Position numbers and translations under genes: made by a program. Below are positions 27,066 to 37,086 of a stretch of DNA of 64,000 bases, one piece after another. How positions within the stretch are numbered: position 1 is the stretch's first letter; each line of letters begins with the position of its first letter. This DNA comes from Neptuniibacter halophilus. GTDB taxonomy: Bacteria; Pseudomonadota; Gammaproteobacteria; Pseudomonadales; Balneatricaceae. The notes below the pieces were generated by a model. The model was not told where the DNA came from. It worked only from the letters and a program-made list of their open reading frames with translations, and searched no databases. The stretch covers positions 3,100,001-3,164,000 of the forward strand of contig NZ_AP027292.1 of the NCBI RefSeq assembly GCF_030295765.1. Direction: 5' to 3'.

Positions 27066-28535
27066 GTGGACAATAATTCGTATTACCTTTTGTCTGGTGC
27101 TGTTGCTCAGCCCGGCAGAGGCAGGCAGGAAACGCCTCTCTGGCGCTCGCGCCTTCTGACAACGATGCTGCTGAGTTTGATGCTGACCGGCTGTGTCACT
27201 CCCCAGACGCTTAAGGTCGATCCTGTCAGCCATATGCCGGAACAGTGGAGCCGGACTGATAACCGCAGTTCGCAGCTATCAGGATGGCTGACAGAACTGA
27301 ATGATCCGCAACTGACACAACTGGTGGCTGAGGCTTTGCAGTCTAATCCGGAGCTGGCTGCGGCACAGGCGCGTCTGGAGCAGGCCCGGCAGGCTCTGCG
27401 TATTTCGGATGCTGATCGCTATCCCGATCTGGCGCTGAGCCTCGGCGCTGAGCGCGCGGAGAATGCAGACGGATCACTCACCCTGAATAGCGAATTAAGC
27501 TGGGACCCGGACCTGTGGGGTGAACTGGGGGCGCGGCAACGCCAGACGCAACTGGAATTTGTCGCTGCAACGGCAGAGCTGCGTCAGGCGGAAGAGGAGC
27601 TGGCGGTCTCTGTCGCGAACCGTTGGTTTGAGTTACAGGAAGCACAGCTCTTGCTGCAACTTTACACCGAGCGCAGCGCAACTCTGGAAAGTGATCTGGC
27701 GGTGATCGAATCGGGTTACCGTCAGGGGCTGTATGAAGCGCTTGATCTGTTTCTGGCGCGCAATGATCTGAATGCGCAGAACTCAACCGTAGCGGAACAG
27801 CAGCAGACGCTGGCGGAAAGTCGCCGGGCACTGGAGCAGCTATTGGGGCGCTATCCGCAGGCTGCGCTGATTACAGAAGCGAGTCTGGCGCTGACCGAAG
27901 AGGAGCAGATGCCGCTGTTGTCTTCCGGGATGCTGCTGCGTCGTCCCGATCTGCAGGCCAGTTGGCTCAGCCTGCTGGCCGCCGATCAGGCCCTTGCCGC
28001 GGCGCATAGTGCGCGTTATCCCTCGTTCAGTCTGAGTGCTGCCTATGGGGGTAGCAGCAGTGCCCTGTCGGAGCTGGTCAGCGGGGGCGGTCTGGCCTGG
28101 AGTCTGGGCGCATCGCTGGTTCAGACTCTGTTTGATGCGGGGCGTCTGGAAGCGACGGAAGCTCAGCAACTGGCCGTGCGCCAGGAGCTGGAAAGCAGCT
28201 ATCTGAATGACCTCTACAGCGCCTTTACTGAGGTGGAGAACGCCCTCGATCAGCGTGCAACACTGAAACAACGCCATGCACTGTATCTGGCAGCCCGCAG
28301 CAATGCTGATCAGGCTGAACAGTTGGCGTTTGAGCGCTATCAGCGTGGCCTTGAAACCTATACCACCGTGCTGGAGGCACGGCGTCGATCGCTGGACGCC
28401 CAGACCGAAATCATCTCCCTGCGCCGGACCATGCTGCAAAACCGCATCGGTCTGGCTCAGGCGCTGGGCGGCAGCTTTCAGCCTGAATCCGCTAACACTA
28501 TCTCCCTCGCCGAATCGGAGGCGTCAGACTCATGA
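27066..28535 (+). CDS. RND efflux outer-membrane lipoprotein (OprM/NodT type)
   Basis: 489 residues from the GTG at 27066, which has GGTGAGAG upstream. A lipobox LTGC puts the lipidated Cys near residue 43, after a hydrophobic stretch LLTTMLLSLM. Two OEP repeats follow, with FDAGRLEATEAQQ and YLNDLYSAFTEVENAL typical of the family. The protein forms the outer-membrane channel of a tripartite pump. A shorter start giving a compact signal peptide is possible. It overlaps the adaptor gene by 4 bp. Confidence 0.9.
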   Translation: MDNNSYYLLSGAVAQPGRGRQETPLWRSRLLTTMLLSLMLTGCVTPQTLKVDPVSHMPEQWSRTDNRSSQLSGWLTELNDPQLTQLVAEALQSNPELAAAQARLEQARQALRISDADRYPDLALSLGAERAENADGSLTLNSELSWDPDLWGELGARQRQTQLEFVAATAELRQAEEELAVSVANRWFELQEAQLLLQLYTERSATLESDLAVIESGYRQGLYEALDLFLARNDLNAQNSTVAEQQQTLAESRRALEQLLGRYPQAALITEASLALTEEEQMPLLSSGMLLRRPDLQASWLSLLAADQALAAAHSARYPSFSLSAAYGGSSSALSELVSGGGLAWSLGASLVQTLFDAGRLEATEAQQLAVRQELESSYLNDLYSAFTEVENALDQRATLKQRHALYLAARSNADQAEQLAFERYQRGLETYTTVLEARRRSLDAQTEIISLRRTMLQNRIGLAQALGGSFQPESANTISLAESEASDS

Positions 28536-29746
28536 TCAGAAAATTATTGCCACTGCTGGTGATCAGCGTGCTGGGTGGCGCCAGTTACTTTGTCTTCAGT
28601 CACCCACCGGAAGCGCCGCGCATGGCGGTTAAACGCAGTGCGGCGATCAGTGTGGAGGTGGAAACGGTGACGCCTGAGGACTTTCCGATCTGGGTGGAGA
28701 GTTATGGCCGGGTACAGCCGCGGACTCAGAGCGAACTGCTGCCGCAGGTGGCCGGGGAGATTGTCTGGATCAACCCGGATCTGCGTGCCGGTGGCTTCTT
28801 TGAAGCCGGCGATGAGCTGTTGCGGATCGACGACCGGGATTATCAGGTCGCATTGAGTGAAGCCCGCGCAGCACTGGCCAGTGCCCGCCAGACCCTGAGT
28901 GAAGAGCAGGCCCAGAGTGAACAGGCAAAAGCGGACTGGAAACGGCTGGGGTACAGCGGCAATGCCCCGGACCGGGTCGCACGCGTGCCTCAGTTGCAGG
29001 CTGCGAAAGCCAGTCTGGCCTCGGCGCAGGCCGCGGTTACTCAGGCTGAGCTGAATCTGGAGCGCACCCATATCCGCGCACCTTATGCCGGCCGGGTACT
29101 GGAAAAGTCTGTGGATCGCGGGCAGGTCGTGGCGACTGGCACCACACTGGCAACACTTTACGCAGTGGATTATGTCGAAGTCCGGTTGCCGATTCAGAGC
29201 CGTGATCTGGCCTATGTCGAGCTGCCAGAACGTTACCGCTACAGCGACCCGGTTACCGAATCTCTGCCTCAGGTGAGCTTTATCTCTGACCTGATCGGCC
29301 ATGAAGCGTGGCAGGGGCAGGTGGTGCAGACTGAGGGAGCGATCGATGAAGACAGCCGTCAGCTCTATGTTCTGGCGCAGATTAATGACCCCTATGGCAG
29401 TCGCGCTGAAGGGCGGGTGCCGTTGAAGATTGGTCAGTATGTGCAGGCCCGGATTCAGGGCCGCACCCTGAGCAATGCCATTGTTATCTCTAATCGGGTG
29501 ATCTATCAGGGCAGCTATGTCTACGTGGTTGCTGAGGGTGTTGTACAGCGCCGGGATATCCGGATCGGCTGGCAGGATGAACAGCAGGCACTGATCAGTG
29601 AAGGATTGCAGGCCGGGGATCAACTGGTACTGACCACACTGGGACAGGTGGTCTCGGGAACACCGGTCAGTATCCGCCAGCCCGCGCTGGCAGAACAGGG
29701 TAAAGTGCCGCAGGCTGCGGCTAAGAAGGCAGGAGACCCGTCATGA
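28532..29746 (+). CDS. RND efflux periplasmic adaptor (membrane fusion protein)
   Basis: 404 residues with an N-terminal membrane anchor (LLPLLVISVLGGASYFVF). The split lipoyl domain is seen at ~60-90 (GRVQPRTQSELLPQVAGEI) and ~185-215 (THIRAPYAGRVLEKSVDRGQ), flanking an alpha-hairpin with LASARQTLSEEQAQ. It bridges the inner-membrane RND pump to the outer-membrane channel. It overlaps both neighbours by 4 bp (ATGA), so all three genes form one translationally coupled operon. Confidence 0.92.
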   Translation: MIRKLLPLLVISVLGGASYFVFSHPPEAPRMAVKRSAAISVEVETVTPEDFPIWVESYGRVQPRTQSELLPQVAGEIVWINPDLRAGGFFEAGDELLRIDDRDYQVALSEARAALASARQTLSEEQAQSEQAKADWKRLGYSGNAPDRVARVPQLQAAKASLASAQAAVTQAELNLERTHIRAPYAGRVLEKSVDRGQVVATGTTLATLYAVDYVEVRLPIQSRDLAYVELPERYRYSDPVTESLPQVSFISDLIGHEAWQGQVVQTEGAIDEDSRQLYVLAQINDPYGSRAEGRVPLKIGQYVQARIQGRTLSNAIVISNRVIYQGSYVYVVAEGVVQRRDIRIGWQDEQQALISEGLQAGDQLVLTTLGQVVSGTPVSIRQPALAEQGKVPQAAAKKAGDPS

Positions 29747-32700
29747 TCGCCTGGTTTGCCCGAAATCATGTGGCCGCTAATCTTCTGATGCTTGGCATTG
29801 TGCTGGCGGGCCTGATCTCGCTTAACTACCGGATTCCGCTGGAGGTATTTCCCAGTGTTGAAGCGGACACGATCAGTGTCAGTGTCAGCCTGCGTGGTGC
29901 CAGCCCGGAAGATGCAGAAAGCGGTCTGGCCACCCGGATTGAGGATGCAGTGTCTGATCTGGAAGGGATCGAAGAGCTGACCAGCCGCTCGGTTGAGGGC
30001 GGCACCACCGTCACCATCGAGGTGGAAGATGGCTATGATCCGCGTGACCTGCTGGCCGATGTAAAAGCCCGGGTCGATGAGATCAGCTCCTTTCCGGAAC
30101 AGGCAGAGAAACCGGTGGTGGCACTGGCGACCCGCACCCGTGAGGTCATTACGGTTGCCCTGTCGGGTGATCTGACTGAGCGCGAGCTGCGCAGTTATGC
30201 CGAAGGGGTGCGTGATGACCTGTTGCGAATAGACGGTATCAGCCAGTTGGAGCTGGCGGGTATCCGGGATTATGAGATCGCTATCGAGATCTCCAAAGAT
30301 CGCCTGCGTGAATACGACCTGACACTGGAAGAAGTGGCAGACCGAATCGCCGAGAGCTCGCTGGATCTCTCCGCCGGGAATGTAAAAACCATCGGCGGTG
30401 ACATTCTGATTCGCGCCAAAGGTCAGGCGTATCAGCGCGATGAATTTGAGTCGGTGGTGGTTAAAACGCAGGCCGATGGTGGATTGCTGCACCTGAGTGA
30501 TATTGCCAGCGTCAGCGATGGCTTTGAAGAGACTGCACTGCGCAGCCGGTTCAACGGCGAGCTGGCGGTGATGCTGGAGGTGTACCGGGTTGGCAGCCAG
30601 AGTGCCATTGGTGTGGCAGATAAAGTGAAGGCCTACGTGGAGTCGCGTCAGGATGATCTGCCGCGAGGCCTGCAGATGCAGTACTGGGATGACGACTCAG
30701 AGATCGTTAAGGGCCGTCTGAATCTGCTGATCAGCAACGCGGCTCAGGGCGGTATTCTGGTATTGCTGCTACTGACTCTGTTTCTGCGTCCGTCGATCGC
30801 CTTCTGGGTATTTCTTGGTATCCCGGTGAGCTTTATGGGCGCGTTTATGCTGCTGCCGATGTTTGGTGTCAGCCTGAACATTATGTCCCTGTTTGGTTTT
30901 ATTCTGGTGCTGGGAATCGTGGTCGATGATGCGATTGTTACCGGAGAAAATGTCTATACCCATATGCAATCGGCCGAGAACAGCCTGCAGGCAGCCATTC
31001 GCGGCACTCAGGAGGTCTCGGTACCGGTTACTTTCGGTGTGCTGACTACGGTGGCCGCGTTTCTGCCGATTGCCTTTATCGAGGGGGCCCGCGGGCCCAT
31101 TTTCTCGCAGATCCCCTTTGTGGTGATTCCGGTTCTGTTGTTCTCCCTGATCGAGTCGAAACTGGTATTGCCATCCCATCTCAAGCATATCCGTTTGCGC
31201 AAAGAGCAACAGAGCAGCGGATTTTCGCGCTGGCAGAAAAGTTTTGCCGATGGTTTTGAACGCTCGGTTCTGCGTTATTACCAGCCGTTACTGGCGCTGG
31301 CGCTGAAACACCGGCTGACCACCCTGTCGCTGTTCAGTGGCACCTTTGTGCTGATTCTGGCGATGATCTTCAGTGGCTGGAGCCAGTTTGTCTTTTTCCC
31401 GCGCATTCAGAGCGACACGGCGCGTGCCACGCTGACTATGCCTTCCGGTACGCCGTTTGAGGTGACCGACAGAACGATCGTCAGGATGGTCGCCGCGGCC
31501 CGTACCCTGCAGGAGCGTTACCGTAATCAGGAAACCGGCGAGAGCGTGGTACAGAATATCTACTCCACCACCGGCGATGGTGGCAGCGCAGAAGAGGGGC
31601 GGGTGCGGTTTGAACTGACCCCTTCTGAGAAGCGTGATCCGGAACTGAGTACTGCACGTCTGGTGCAGGAATGGCGTGAGATGATCGGCGAGGTGCCGGG
31701 AGCTGAATCCCTGATCTATCGCGCTGAGCTCGGACGTGGCGGAGACCCGGTGGATATCCGTCTCAGTTCCGGCAGCGTCGCTGACCTGACGGCGATGGCG
31801 GAACAGGTGAAGCAGCGTCTGGCGGAGTATCCGAGCCTGTTCGATATCAGTGACAACCTGTCTGACGGTAAAGAAGAGTTGCAGATCGAACTCAAACCGC
31901 AGGCGTATGCGCTGGGTCTGACGCGCGATGCGATTATCAGTCAGGTACGGAATAACTTCTTTGGTATTGAGGTGCAGCGGATTCAGCGTGGCCGGGATGA
32001 GGTCCGGGTGATGGTTCGCCTGCCGGATACAGAGCGTCAGGCGATCAGTAACCTGCGCAACGTGCAGATCGAAACCGACACCGGTCTGGTGCCGCTGGAT
32101 GAGGTAGCGCAACTGGTACCGGGTCGGGGCGCTTCGGCGATCTACCGGATCAATCAGCAGCGTACTGTGAGTGTGGTCGCTGATCTGGATAAAGAGAGCA
32201 CCAATACCACCGTATTGTACCGGGATCTGGCCAGCTATCTGGATGAGCTGATGCTGCAGTATCCGGGGGCCGGCTACAGCCTCGAAGGTGAAGCGCGTGA
32301 ACAGGAAGAATCGTTCTCCTCCATGGGGCTGGGTCTGGTGTTTGTATTCTTTGCCATCTACAGCTTGCTGGCGATTCCGTTCCGCTCCTATCTGCAGCCG
32401 CTGATCGTGATGTCGATCATTCCTTTCGGCGCGATCGGTGCGGTGGTCGGGCACTGGATTATGGGAATGGATCTGACCATTATGAGCCTGCTGGGGCTGA
32501 TGGCGCTGATCGGTGTGGTGGTGAACGACAGTCTGGTACTGGTGGAGTTTACCAATCGTCGTCAGGCAGAATTAAAATCGCGTCTGGGTTCACACGATGC
32601 GGCGTATCAGGCGGTACTCATGGCCGGTGCTGCGCGGTTCCGACCGGTAATACTGACATCGCTGACGACCTTCCTAGGTTTGCTGCCGTTGCTGTTTGAG

Positions 32701-32910
32701 AAAGCGGTACAGGCGCAGTTCCTGATTCCTATGGCGGTTTCGCTGGGTTTTGGTATTTTGTTTGCCACCCTGATCACGCTGATCATGGTGCCGGTAAATC
32801 TGATGCTGCTGGAGGACCTTAAATCTCTGTTTCTGCCATCGCGGGAGGGAGATCAACCCACGGCCGATGCGGAACCGGCGCTGCCTTCGGTGCAGAGTGA
32901 GCCCGGTTAA
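29743..32910 (+). CDS. RND-family efflux permease
   Basis: 1055 residues, the full AcrB/HAE1 length, with 12 predicted membrane segments and two large periplasmic loops. The N-terminus FARNHVAANLLMLGIVLAG, the proton-relay TM4 motif GIVVDDAIVTGENVY with adjacent Asp residues, and repeat-2 GVVVNDSLVLVEFTN are clear. It drives proton-coupled export through the adaptor and OprM-like protein. The genes follow the gallate dioxygenase, so tolerance to phenolics is possible, but no regulator is adjacent and the substrates are unknown. Confidence 0.94.
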   Translation: MIAWFARNHVAANLLMLGIVLAGLISLNYRIPLEVFPSVEADTISVSVSLRGASPEDAESGLATRIEDAVSDLEGIEELTSRSVEGGTTVTIEVEDGYDPRDLLADVKARVDEISSFPEQAEKPVVALATRTREVITVALSGDLTERELRSYAEGVRDDLLRIDGISQLELAGIRDYEIAIEISKDRLREYDLTLEEVADRIAESSLDLSAGNVKTIGGDILIRAKGQAYQRDEFESVVVKTQADGGLLHLSDIASVSDGFEETALRSRFNGELAVMLEVYRVGSQSAIGVADKVKAYVESRQDDLPRGLQMQYWDDDSEIVKGRLNLLISNAAQGGILVLLLLTLFLRPSIAFWVFLGIPVSFMGAFMLLPMFGVSLNIMSLFGFILVLGIVVDDAIVTGENVYTHMQSAENSLQAAIRGTQEVSVPVTFGVLTTVAAFLPIAFIEGARGPIFSQIPFVVIPVLLFSLIESKLVLPSHLKHIRLRKEQQSSGFSRWQKSFADGFERSVLRYYQPLLALALKHRLTTLSLFSGTFVLILAMIFSGWSQFVFFPRIQSDTARATLTMPSGTPFEVTDRTIVRMVAAARTLQERYRNQETGESVVQNIYSTTGDGGSAEEGRVRFELTPSEKRDPELSTARLVQEWREMIGEVPGAESLIYRAELGRGGDPVDIRLSSGSVADLTAMAEQVKQRLAEYPSLFDISDNLSDGKEELQIELKPQAYALGLTRDAIISQVRNNFFGIEVQRIQRGRDEVRVMVRLPDTERQAISNLRNVQIETDTGLVPLDEVAQLVPGRGASAIYRINQQRTVSVVADLDKESTNTTVLYRDLASYLDELMLQYPGAGYSLEGEAREQEESFSSMGLGLVFVFFAIYSLLAIPFRSYLQPLIVMSIIPFGAIGAVVGHWIMGMDLTIMSLLGLMALIGVVVNDSLVLVEFTNRRQAELKSRLGSHDAAYQAVLMAGAARFRPVILTSLTTFLGLLPLLFEKAVQAQFLIPMAVSLGFGILFATLITLIMVPVNLMLLEDLKSLFLPSREGDQPTADAEPALPSVQSEPG

Positions 32911-32930
32911 TCTGCTGTGCATCGGGCCGC

Positions 32931-33530
32931 TCAGGAAGCCTGCCCGATGCTGGCCAGAAAGCGGTCGCACCACGTCTGTATATTCTGCTTGCAGAAGGGG
33001 ATAAAACTGTCCGGGTTGACCTGATGCAGCGCCTCTACCTGCTGAACAAGTCTGTCGATATGGCGCAGACAGCGATGCTGTAGCGCCAGTTCTTCCGGGC
33101 TGGCCGGGCTGAAATGGTTTTGCCGGTACGCCCAGTCATCATATGTGGCATCCCAGGCCTCAAAGACCAGATTGTACTGAGGGTCTGTGGTTTCGTCGTA
33201 GTCATCCCACGCCTCATCGCTGGCGTTGTGATCCGGGCGCAGGCTGTTAAATGCTGCGGCCCGGATCTTGCCCTCCGGGCTGAACTCCAGAACGATTAAT
33301 CCCGGTGGCCAGAGTACGCACTGGTAGAGCTTGTCTTCACAAAGCACATAGCTCCAGCGTGCATGGGTTTCCTTGAAGATAGAAAAACTCTGGATGTAGC
33401 GTTGATCACTGACAGGGGTTAAGCAGGGTAAAACCTGCGTGTGAAAGTATTCGCATTCAGACTTCTCAAGCGGGGCGCTGTGGTAGAGCCTGCCCTGAGC
33501 TTCAAGTTCCTTGGAGATTATATATTTCAT
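32931..33530 (-). CDS. Hypothetical protein, no family recognised
   Basis: About 199 residues, starting at ATG 33530 (MKYIISKE) with GGAGG eight bases upstream. The sequence is soluble-looking, rich in Trp, Tyr and acidic residues (ASDEAWDDYDETTD), and has no signal peptide or membrane segment. The C-terminus is helical (HIDRLVQQVEALHQVN). It stands alone, convergent with the RND operon. I do not recognise a domain; frame length, start signal and composition support a real gene. Confidence 0.7.
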   Translation of the reverse strand: MKYIISKELEAQGRLYHSAPLEKSECEYFHTQVLPCLTPVSDQRYIQSFSIFKETHARWSYVLCEDKLYQCVLWPPGLIVLEFSPEGKIRAAAFNSLRPDHNASDEAWDDYDETTDPQYNLVFEAWDATYDDWAYRQNHFSPASPEELALQHRCLRHIDRLVQQVEALHQVNPDSFIPFCKQNIQTWCDRFLASIGQAS

Positions 33531-33557
33531 CCTGCGATCCTCCGGGTAATAGGGCAT

Positions 33558-33893
33558 GGGCTGGATAAGCCGGTCTGATGGTTACGACACAGGATGTGAA
33601 CACGCGAAGTGGATTCACCGCATCAGAATCAGGTTAAGAAGAGCCCTGATTAAGCTCTGTAACAACAATTTATTGTAGTCTCTAGGGTATTAGTAACGCA
33701 TTGTTAGTTAAGGATAAAGCCCTGAAACGCATAATTTAGACTTATGTCGTGCACTAAATTTGAACAATTGTTCTCTGGTAGGTGCTACAGCCCATGCAGG
33801 CGCTTCGGCGGGTACTCTGATGAGCGAAGGTAAGCATGTGAGGGGGCTGTTTAAACACAGCCCCCACCCTGAGATCAGGGAGGCGGGCCAGAA
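33558..33893. other. Intergenic stretch with one strong hairpin
   Basis: This 336-bp region has no convincing gene. It holds a perfect 9-bp hairpin at 33842-33865 (GGGGGCTGT-TTAAAC-ACAGCCCCC) just 3' of the minus-strand cytochrome b gene. It could mark that transcript's end although it lacks a T-tract on either side. Confidence 0.5.
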
Positions 33894-34553
33894 TCAGATG
33901 GGCAGCGTAAACAGATAATAACTGAGGGCGCTGCCGCTGCCTGCCGCCAGTGACAGCTTGATCCAGCTAATGCCTTCATGCGGTTGGGCGCTTTCGGCGT
34001 GGGACTTTTTACCGTGAAGCATTGCCGGTGCCAGCGATTCCTTAAAGCGAACCTTGTGGTAGATAATCGCGAAAATATGCAGTCCGACCAGCAGTTGCAG
34101 AATCAGTTGCAGTTCGTGATGTATATAGCCGGCCAGTCCGGCGGTTTCCTCATCGACCAGATTGTACAGCGGGCCGTACCAGATAATATCGTCGGTGGAC
34201 ATCATGCCGGTAACGGACTGAACCGCCAGTAATAGCAGCAGGGCAAACACCATCAGCCCGCCGATCGGATTGTGTCCGGCATAAGCCCGGTGTTCTGAAC
34301 TGAACAGGCTTTTCAGATAGCTGAGGGTCTCTCCCGGATGGAAGACAAAGGAGCTGAAGCGGGCGTAGCGGGTACCCAGCAGGCCCCAGAGCACCCGGAA
34401 CAGCAGAAGCCCTGAAAGCAGGTAGCCAGCATAAAAATGCCACTCCACCATATCATCACTGTTACCGCTGACGATCATAAAGACAAACAGCGAGGCGAGT
34501 GACCAGTGAAACAGACGGGTGGGCAGATCCCAGATTTTAATCATTGAAGACAT
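33894..34553 (-). CDS. Cytochrome b561-type membrane protein
   Basis: 219 residues with four or five membrane helices. Candidate heme-ligand histidines lie in LFHWSLASL (~residue 16), EWHFYAGYL (~38), IHHELQLI and LHIFAIIYH. The family includes b-type cytochromes that accept quinol electrons and pass them to periplasmic c-type cytochromes. It lies 64 bp after the cytochrome c' gene on the same strand. The pair recalls cytochrome b/c' modules seen in other proteobacteria. Confidence 0.88.
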   Translation of the reverse strand: MSSMIKIWDLPTRLFHWSLASLFVFMIVSGNSDDMVEWHFYAGYLLSGLLLFRVLWGLLGTRYARFSSFVFHPGETLSYLKSLFSSEHRAYAGHNPIGGLMVFALLLLLAVQSVTGMMSTDDIIWYGPLYNLVDEETAGLAGYIHHELQLILQLLVGLHIFAIIYHKVRFKESLAPAMLHGKKSHAESAQPHEGISWIKLSLAAGSGSALSYYLFTLPI

Positions 34554-34617
34554 AAATTGTGCTGCCTGTGGAATAGAGGCCTCAGCATGACGCCTGAGGC
34601 CGGATAGTCATGACAAC

Positions 34618-35076
34618 TTACTTGGCGCGGTAATCATCGTGGCAGGATTTGCAGGATTTACCGACCGGGCCAAAGCTCTTCTTCAGCGCATCGGCACCCT
34701 GACCTGCATTCGCAGCCAGTTGCTCGGCGGCGGTATTCAGTGCTTTGAACTTCTCCTGTACGTCGGCGCCGTTCTGCCAGATTTCAGGTTTGGCTTTAGT
34801 TTCTGCCTGTTCCAGATCGGACCCGGCTGGCCACATCAGGGTGTTGTTAAGCTGGCTCAGCAGATAGATATCCTTAGCAGCGGCGTCGGCGATGGCCGGG
34901 TCATAATCCCGTTTTCCTTTCACCATCGAGCCGAGCAGGCCCATGTTGTGCTTCAGAACCTGAAAATAGGACTGGCGGGCTTCAATCTGGTCTTCAAAGG
35001 GTGTTTCGGCCACGGCAGGCAGCGCGATGGTTGCGGTGAACAGAGTACATAGTGCGGCTTTTGTCAGGTGCTTCAT
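34618..35076 (-). CDS. Cytochrome c'
   Basis: 152 residues. A signal peptide (MKHLTKAALCTLFTATIALPAVA-ET) exports it to the periplasm. A four-helix-bundle body ends with the heme-attachment motif CKSCH at the extreme C-terminus (GKSCKSCHDDYRAK), the hallmark of cytochrome c'. Members bind NO or CO and protect against nitrosative stress, or serve in electron transfer. It is probably expressed with the cytochrome b gene downstream. AGGAG lies upstream of the ATG at 35076. Confidence 0.93.
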   Translation of the reverse strand: MKHLTKAALCTLFTATIALPAVAETPFEDQIEARQSYFQVLKHNMGLLGSMVKGKRDYDPAIADAAAKDIYLLSQLNNTLMWPAGSDLEQAETKAKPEIWQNGADVQEKFKALNTAAEQLAANAGQGADALKKSFGPVGKSCKSCHDDYRAK

Positions 35077-35353
35077 TGCGAAAATCTCCTTGTTTTCTTG
35101 TTCCGAAGATCATGCCATTAATTTATTTAACTCACTACATCTCCTCAGCCCGGAGATTGTAAAGAAAGGTAAATAGCGCCTGAGAAGGCGGTGTAATGGT
35201 TTCCTTTTCTCCCGCGCAGATTATCGATCATATGTCGCTTTCGGATAAACGTTGATCAATTTTGCGAGTTAGTCTTGCTCTGAATCTGAAGTGCCCGATG
35301 AAGTGTCCGGCACTGAATGCAAAGATCAGATCCGTCGCAGAGGTCAATTTTAG

Positions 35354-36184
35354 ATGCAACAGCTAAGCAGTGTTCGTAGTTTTGGTGGATGGCAGCAGCA
35401 GTATCAGCATGCGTCTGAAGTGCTGGGATGTGATATGCAGTTTTCGGTTTATCTGCCGCCTCAGTATGAAGAGTGTCAGGCGGTGCCGGTTTTGTACTGG
35501 CTCTCCGGCCTGACCTGCACCGATCAGAACTTTGTGCAGAAAGCCGGTGCCCAGCGGGTTGCCGCTGAACTGGGTATCGCCATTGTTGTTCCGGATACCA
35601 GCCCGCGCGGTGAAGCGGTTGCAGACGATGAGTCTTATGATCTGGGGCAGGGGGCAGGCTTCTACCTGAACGCCACTCAGGAGCCCTGGGCGAAAAACTA
35701 CCGGATGTACGATTACATTGTTAATGAGCTGACGACGATTGTTCAGCAGCATTTTCAGGTGACCGGAAAAGCAGCGATCAGCGGCCACTCCATGGGTGGG
35801 CACGGCGCATTGACCATCGCACTGAAAAATCCGGACAAGTTCGTATCGGTTTCCGCATTCAGCCCGATCTGCAATCCGACCCGGGTGCCCTGGGGGCAGA
35901 AAGCCTTTGCTGCTTATCTGGGTAATGACCCGGCGACCTGGGAAGAATATGACACCTGCAAACTGATTCAGTACGCGAAGGAAGTGCCGCCGGTACTGAT
36001 CGATCAGGGTTCACTGGATGAGTATCTGACCACCCAGCTACGCCCGGATGAACTGGTACGTACCGTGGCTTCCAGCGATATCGTGTTTGAGATGCGGATG
36101 CAGCCCGGTTATGACCACAGCTACTTTTTTATCGCATCCTTCATAGAACAGCATCTCCGCTTCCATAGCCGGTACCTGTTCTGA
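35354..36184 (+). CDS. fghA: S-formylglutathione hydrolase
   Basis: 276 residues of the esterase D family. The nucleophile Ser is in [11 protein letters not shown] (~residue 147). [18 protein letters not shown] near the N-terminus, [18 protein letters not shown], and the His in [12 protein letters not shown] complete the signature. It hydrolyses S-formylglutathione to formate and glutathione, the second step of formaldehyde detoxification. It stands alone here with its own terminator. Formaldehyde escaping from betaine demethylation is a plausible source. The partner AdhC is not in the window. Confidence 0.93.
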   Translation: MQQLSSVRSFGGWQQQYQHASEVLGCDMQFSVYLPPQYEECQAVPVLYWLSGLTCTDQNFVQKAGAQRVAAELGIAIVVPDTSPRGEAVADDESYDLGQGAGFYLNATQEPWAKNYRMYDYIVNELTTIVQQHFQVTGKAAISGHSMGGHGALTIALKNPDKFVSVSAFSPICNPTRVPWGQKAFAAYLGNDPATWEEYDTCKLIQYAKEVPPVLIDQGSLDEYLTTQLRPDELVRTVASSDIVFEMRMQPGYDHSYFFIASFIEQHLRFHSRYLF

Positions 36185-36305
36185 AGGCTCAGGTACGGAT
36201 GCCCGGCTGCTGTCCCGGATAGTCGCAGCCCGATTCCGTGCCCCCACCTCACCCCAGGAAACCCCTGGCATGCCTCGCTCTAGCTCGTTACTACGGGTCT
36301 TTTTT

Positions 36306-36330
36306 ACCACCCTCCGGGGTGGTTTTTTTT
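36306..36330 (+). terminator. Rho-independent terminator after fghA
   Basis: ACCACCC (36306-36312), a TCCG loop and GGGTGGT (36317-36323) are followed by a run of eight Ts (36323-36330). Confidence 0.85.
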
Positions 36331-36353
36331 GTCTGAAAATCAGCGGGGGGCAG

Positions 36354-36514
36354 GGTGCAATAGCAAGCCTATTGCACCGGCATTGTTCATGTCTTCAATC
36401 GTATGCGTGCCACCCGAATCGACGAACTGCCGTGTCAGGCTGCGCTAACCCGGCCGCATGCTTAATTCAAAGGGCGTTCAATCCGTAGGATGCAATAGCA
36501 GAGCGTATTGCACC
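36354..36514. repeat. Dispersed palindromic repeat, copy 1
   Basis: Two hairpin units bound a conserved spacer. Unit A (36354-36378) is GGTGCAATAG-N5-CTATTGCACC, a perfect 10-bp stem. Unit B (36488-36514) is similar. The spacer contains the phrases GACGAACTGCCG, CAGGCTGCGCTAACCCGG and TTAATTCAAAG, also found in the copy at 38061. It is a REP/ERIC-like noncoding element. Confidence 0.85.
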
Positions 36515-36526
36515 GCCAGATCTGGC

Positions 36527-37027
36527 TTAATAGGCGCCGGCACTGTAGATCAGCTCATAGCTGTGGCTGTAGATCTCCAGAATGTTTCCAAACGGATCTT
36601 CCATGTAGATCATACGGTAAGGCTTTTCACCCGGATAATAGTATCGGGGTTTCTCCATGCGTCGTTTGCCTCCCGCTGCAACGATACGATCTGCCAGTTC
36701 TTCCACATTGGGATCCTGTACGCAGAAATGAAAGATCCCGGTTTTCCAGTATTCAAAGTTGTCTTCCGGATTGGTCTGGTTATCGAACTGAAAGAGTTCC
36801 ACACCTATTCTGTCCCCGGTGGACAGGTGTGCAATTCTGAAACGTTTCCAGCCGGCACCGAAAACATCGGTACACATCTCGCCGATGGCGCTGTCATCTT
36901 CAGTAATCTCTGTGGGGCTCATAATGAGATACCAGCCCAGCACTTCAGTATAAAACTTAACGGCTTTCTCAAGATCCGGTACAGAGATACCGATGTGTGA
37001 AAAACTTCTTGGGTAGGTGTTGCTCAT
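36527..37027 (-). CDS. VOC (glyoxalase/extradiol dioxygenase fold) protein
   Basis: 166 residues with two beta-alpha-beta-beta-beta modules: SHIGISVPDLEKAVKFYTEVLGW at the N-terminus (first metal His), ELFQFDNQ, FHFCVQDPNVEELADRI (second His), and MEDPFGNILEIYSH at the end (Glu). A metal site of His, Glu, His, Glu type is feasible. The reaction could be lyase, dioxygenase or isomerase. It is divergent from a LysR gene and preceded by GAGGAGGAG. The pair is bracketed by the repeats at 36354 and 38061. Confidence 0.88.
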   Translation of the reverse strand: MSNTYPRSFSHIGISVPDLEKAVKFYTEVLGWYLIMSPTEITEDDSAIGEMCTDVFGAGWKRFRIAHLSTGDRIGVELFQFDNQTNPEDNFEYWKTGIFHFCVQDPNVEELADRIVAAGGKRRMEKPRYYYPGEKPYRMIYMEDPFGNILEIYSHSYELIYSAGAY

Positions 37028-37086
37028 GTTTATCTCCTCCTCTTATCGGGTTGAGCACAGGTTACAAACATCCATTCATTAGATAA

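Noticed and set aside
31288..32454. Minus-strand open frame of 388 codons within the RND permease gene
   Set aside because: Antisense to conserved AcrB-type sequence; the translation is His/Arg/Gln-rich with no recognisable domain.
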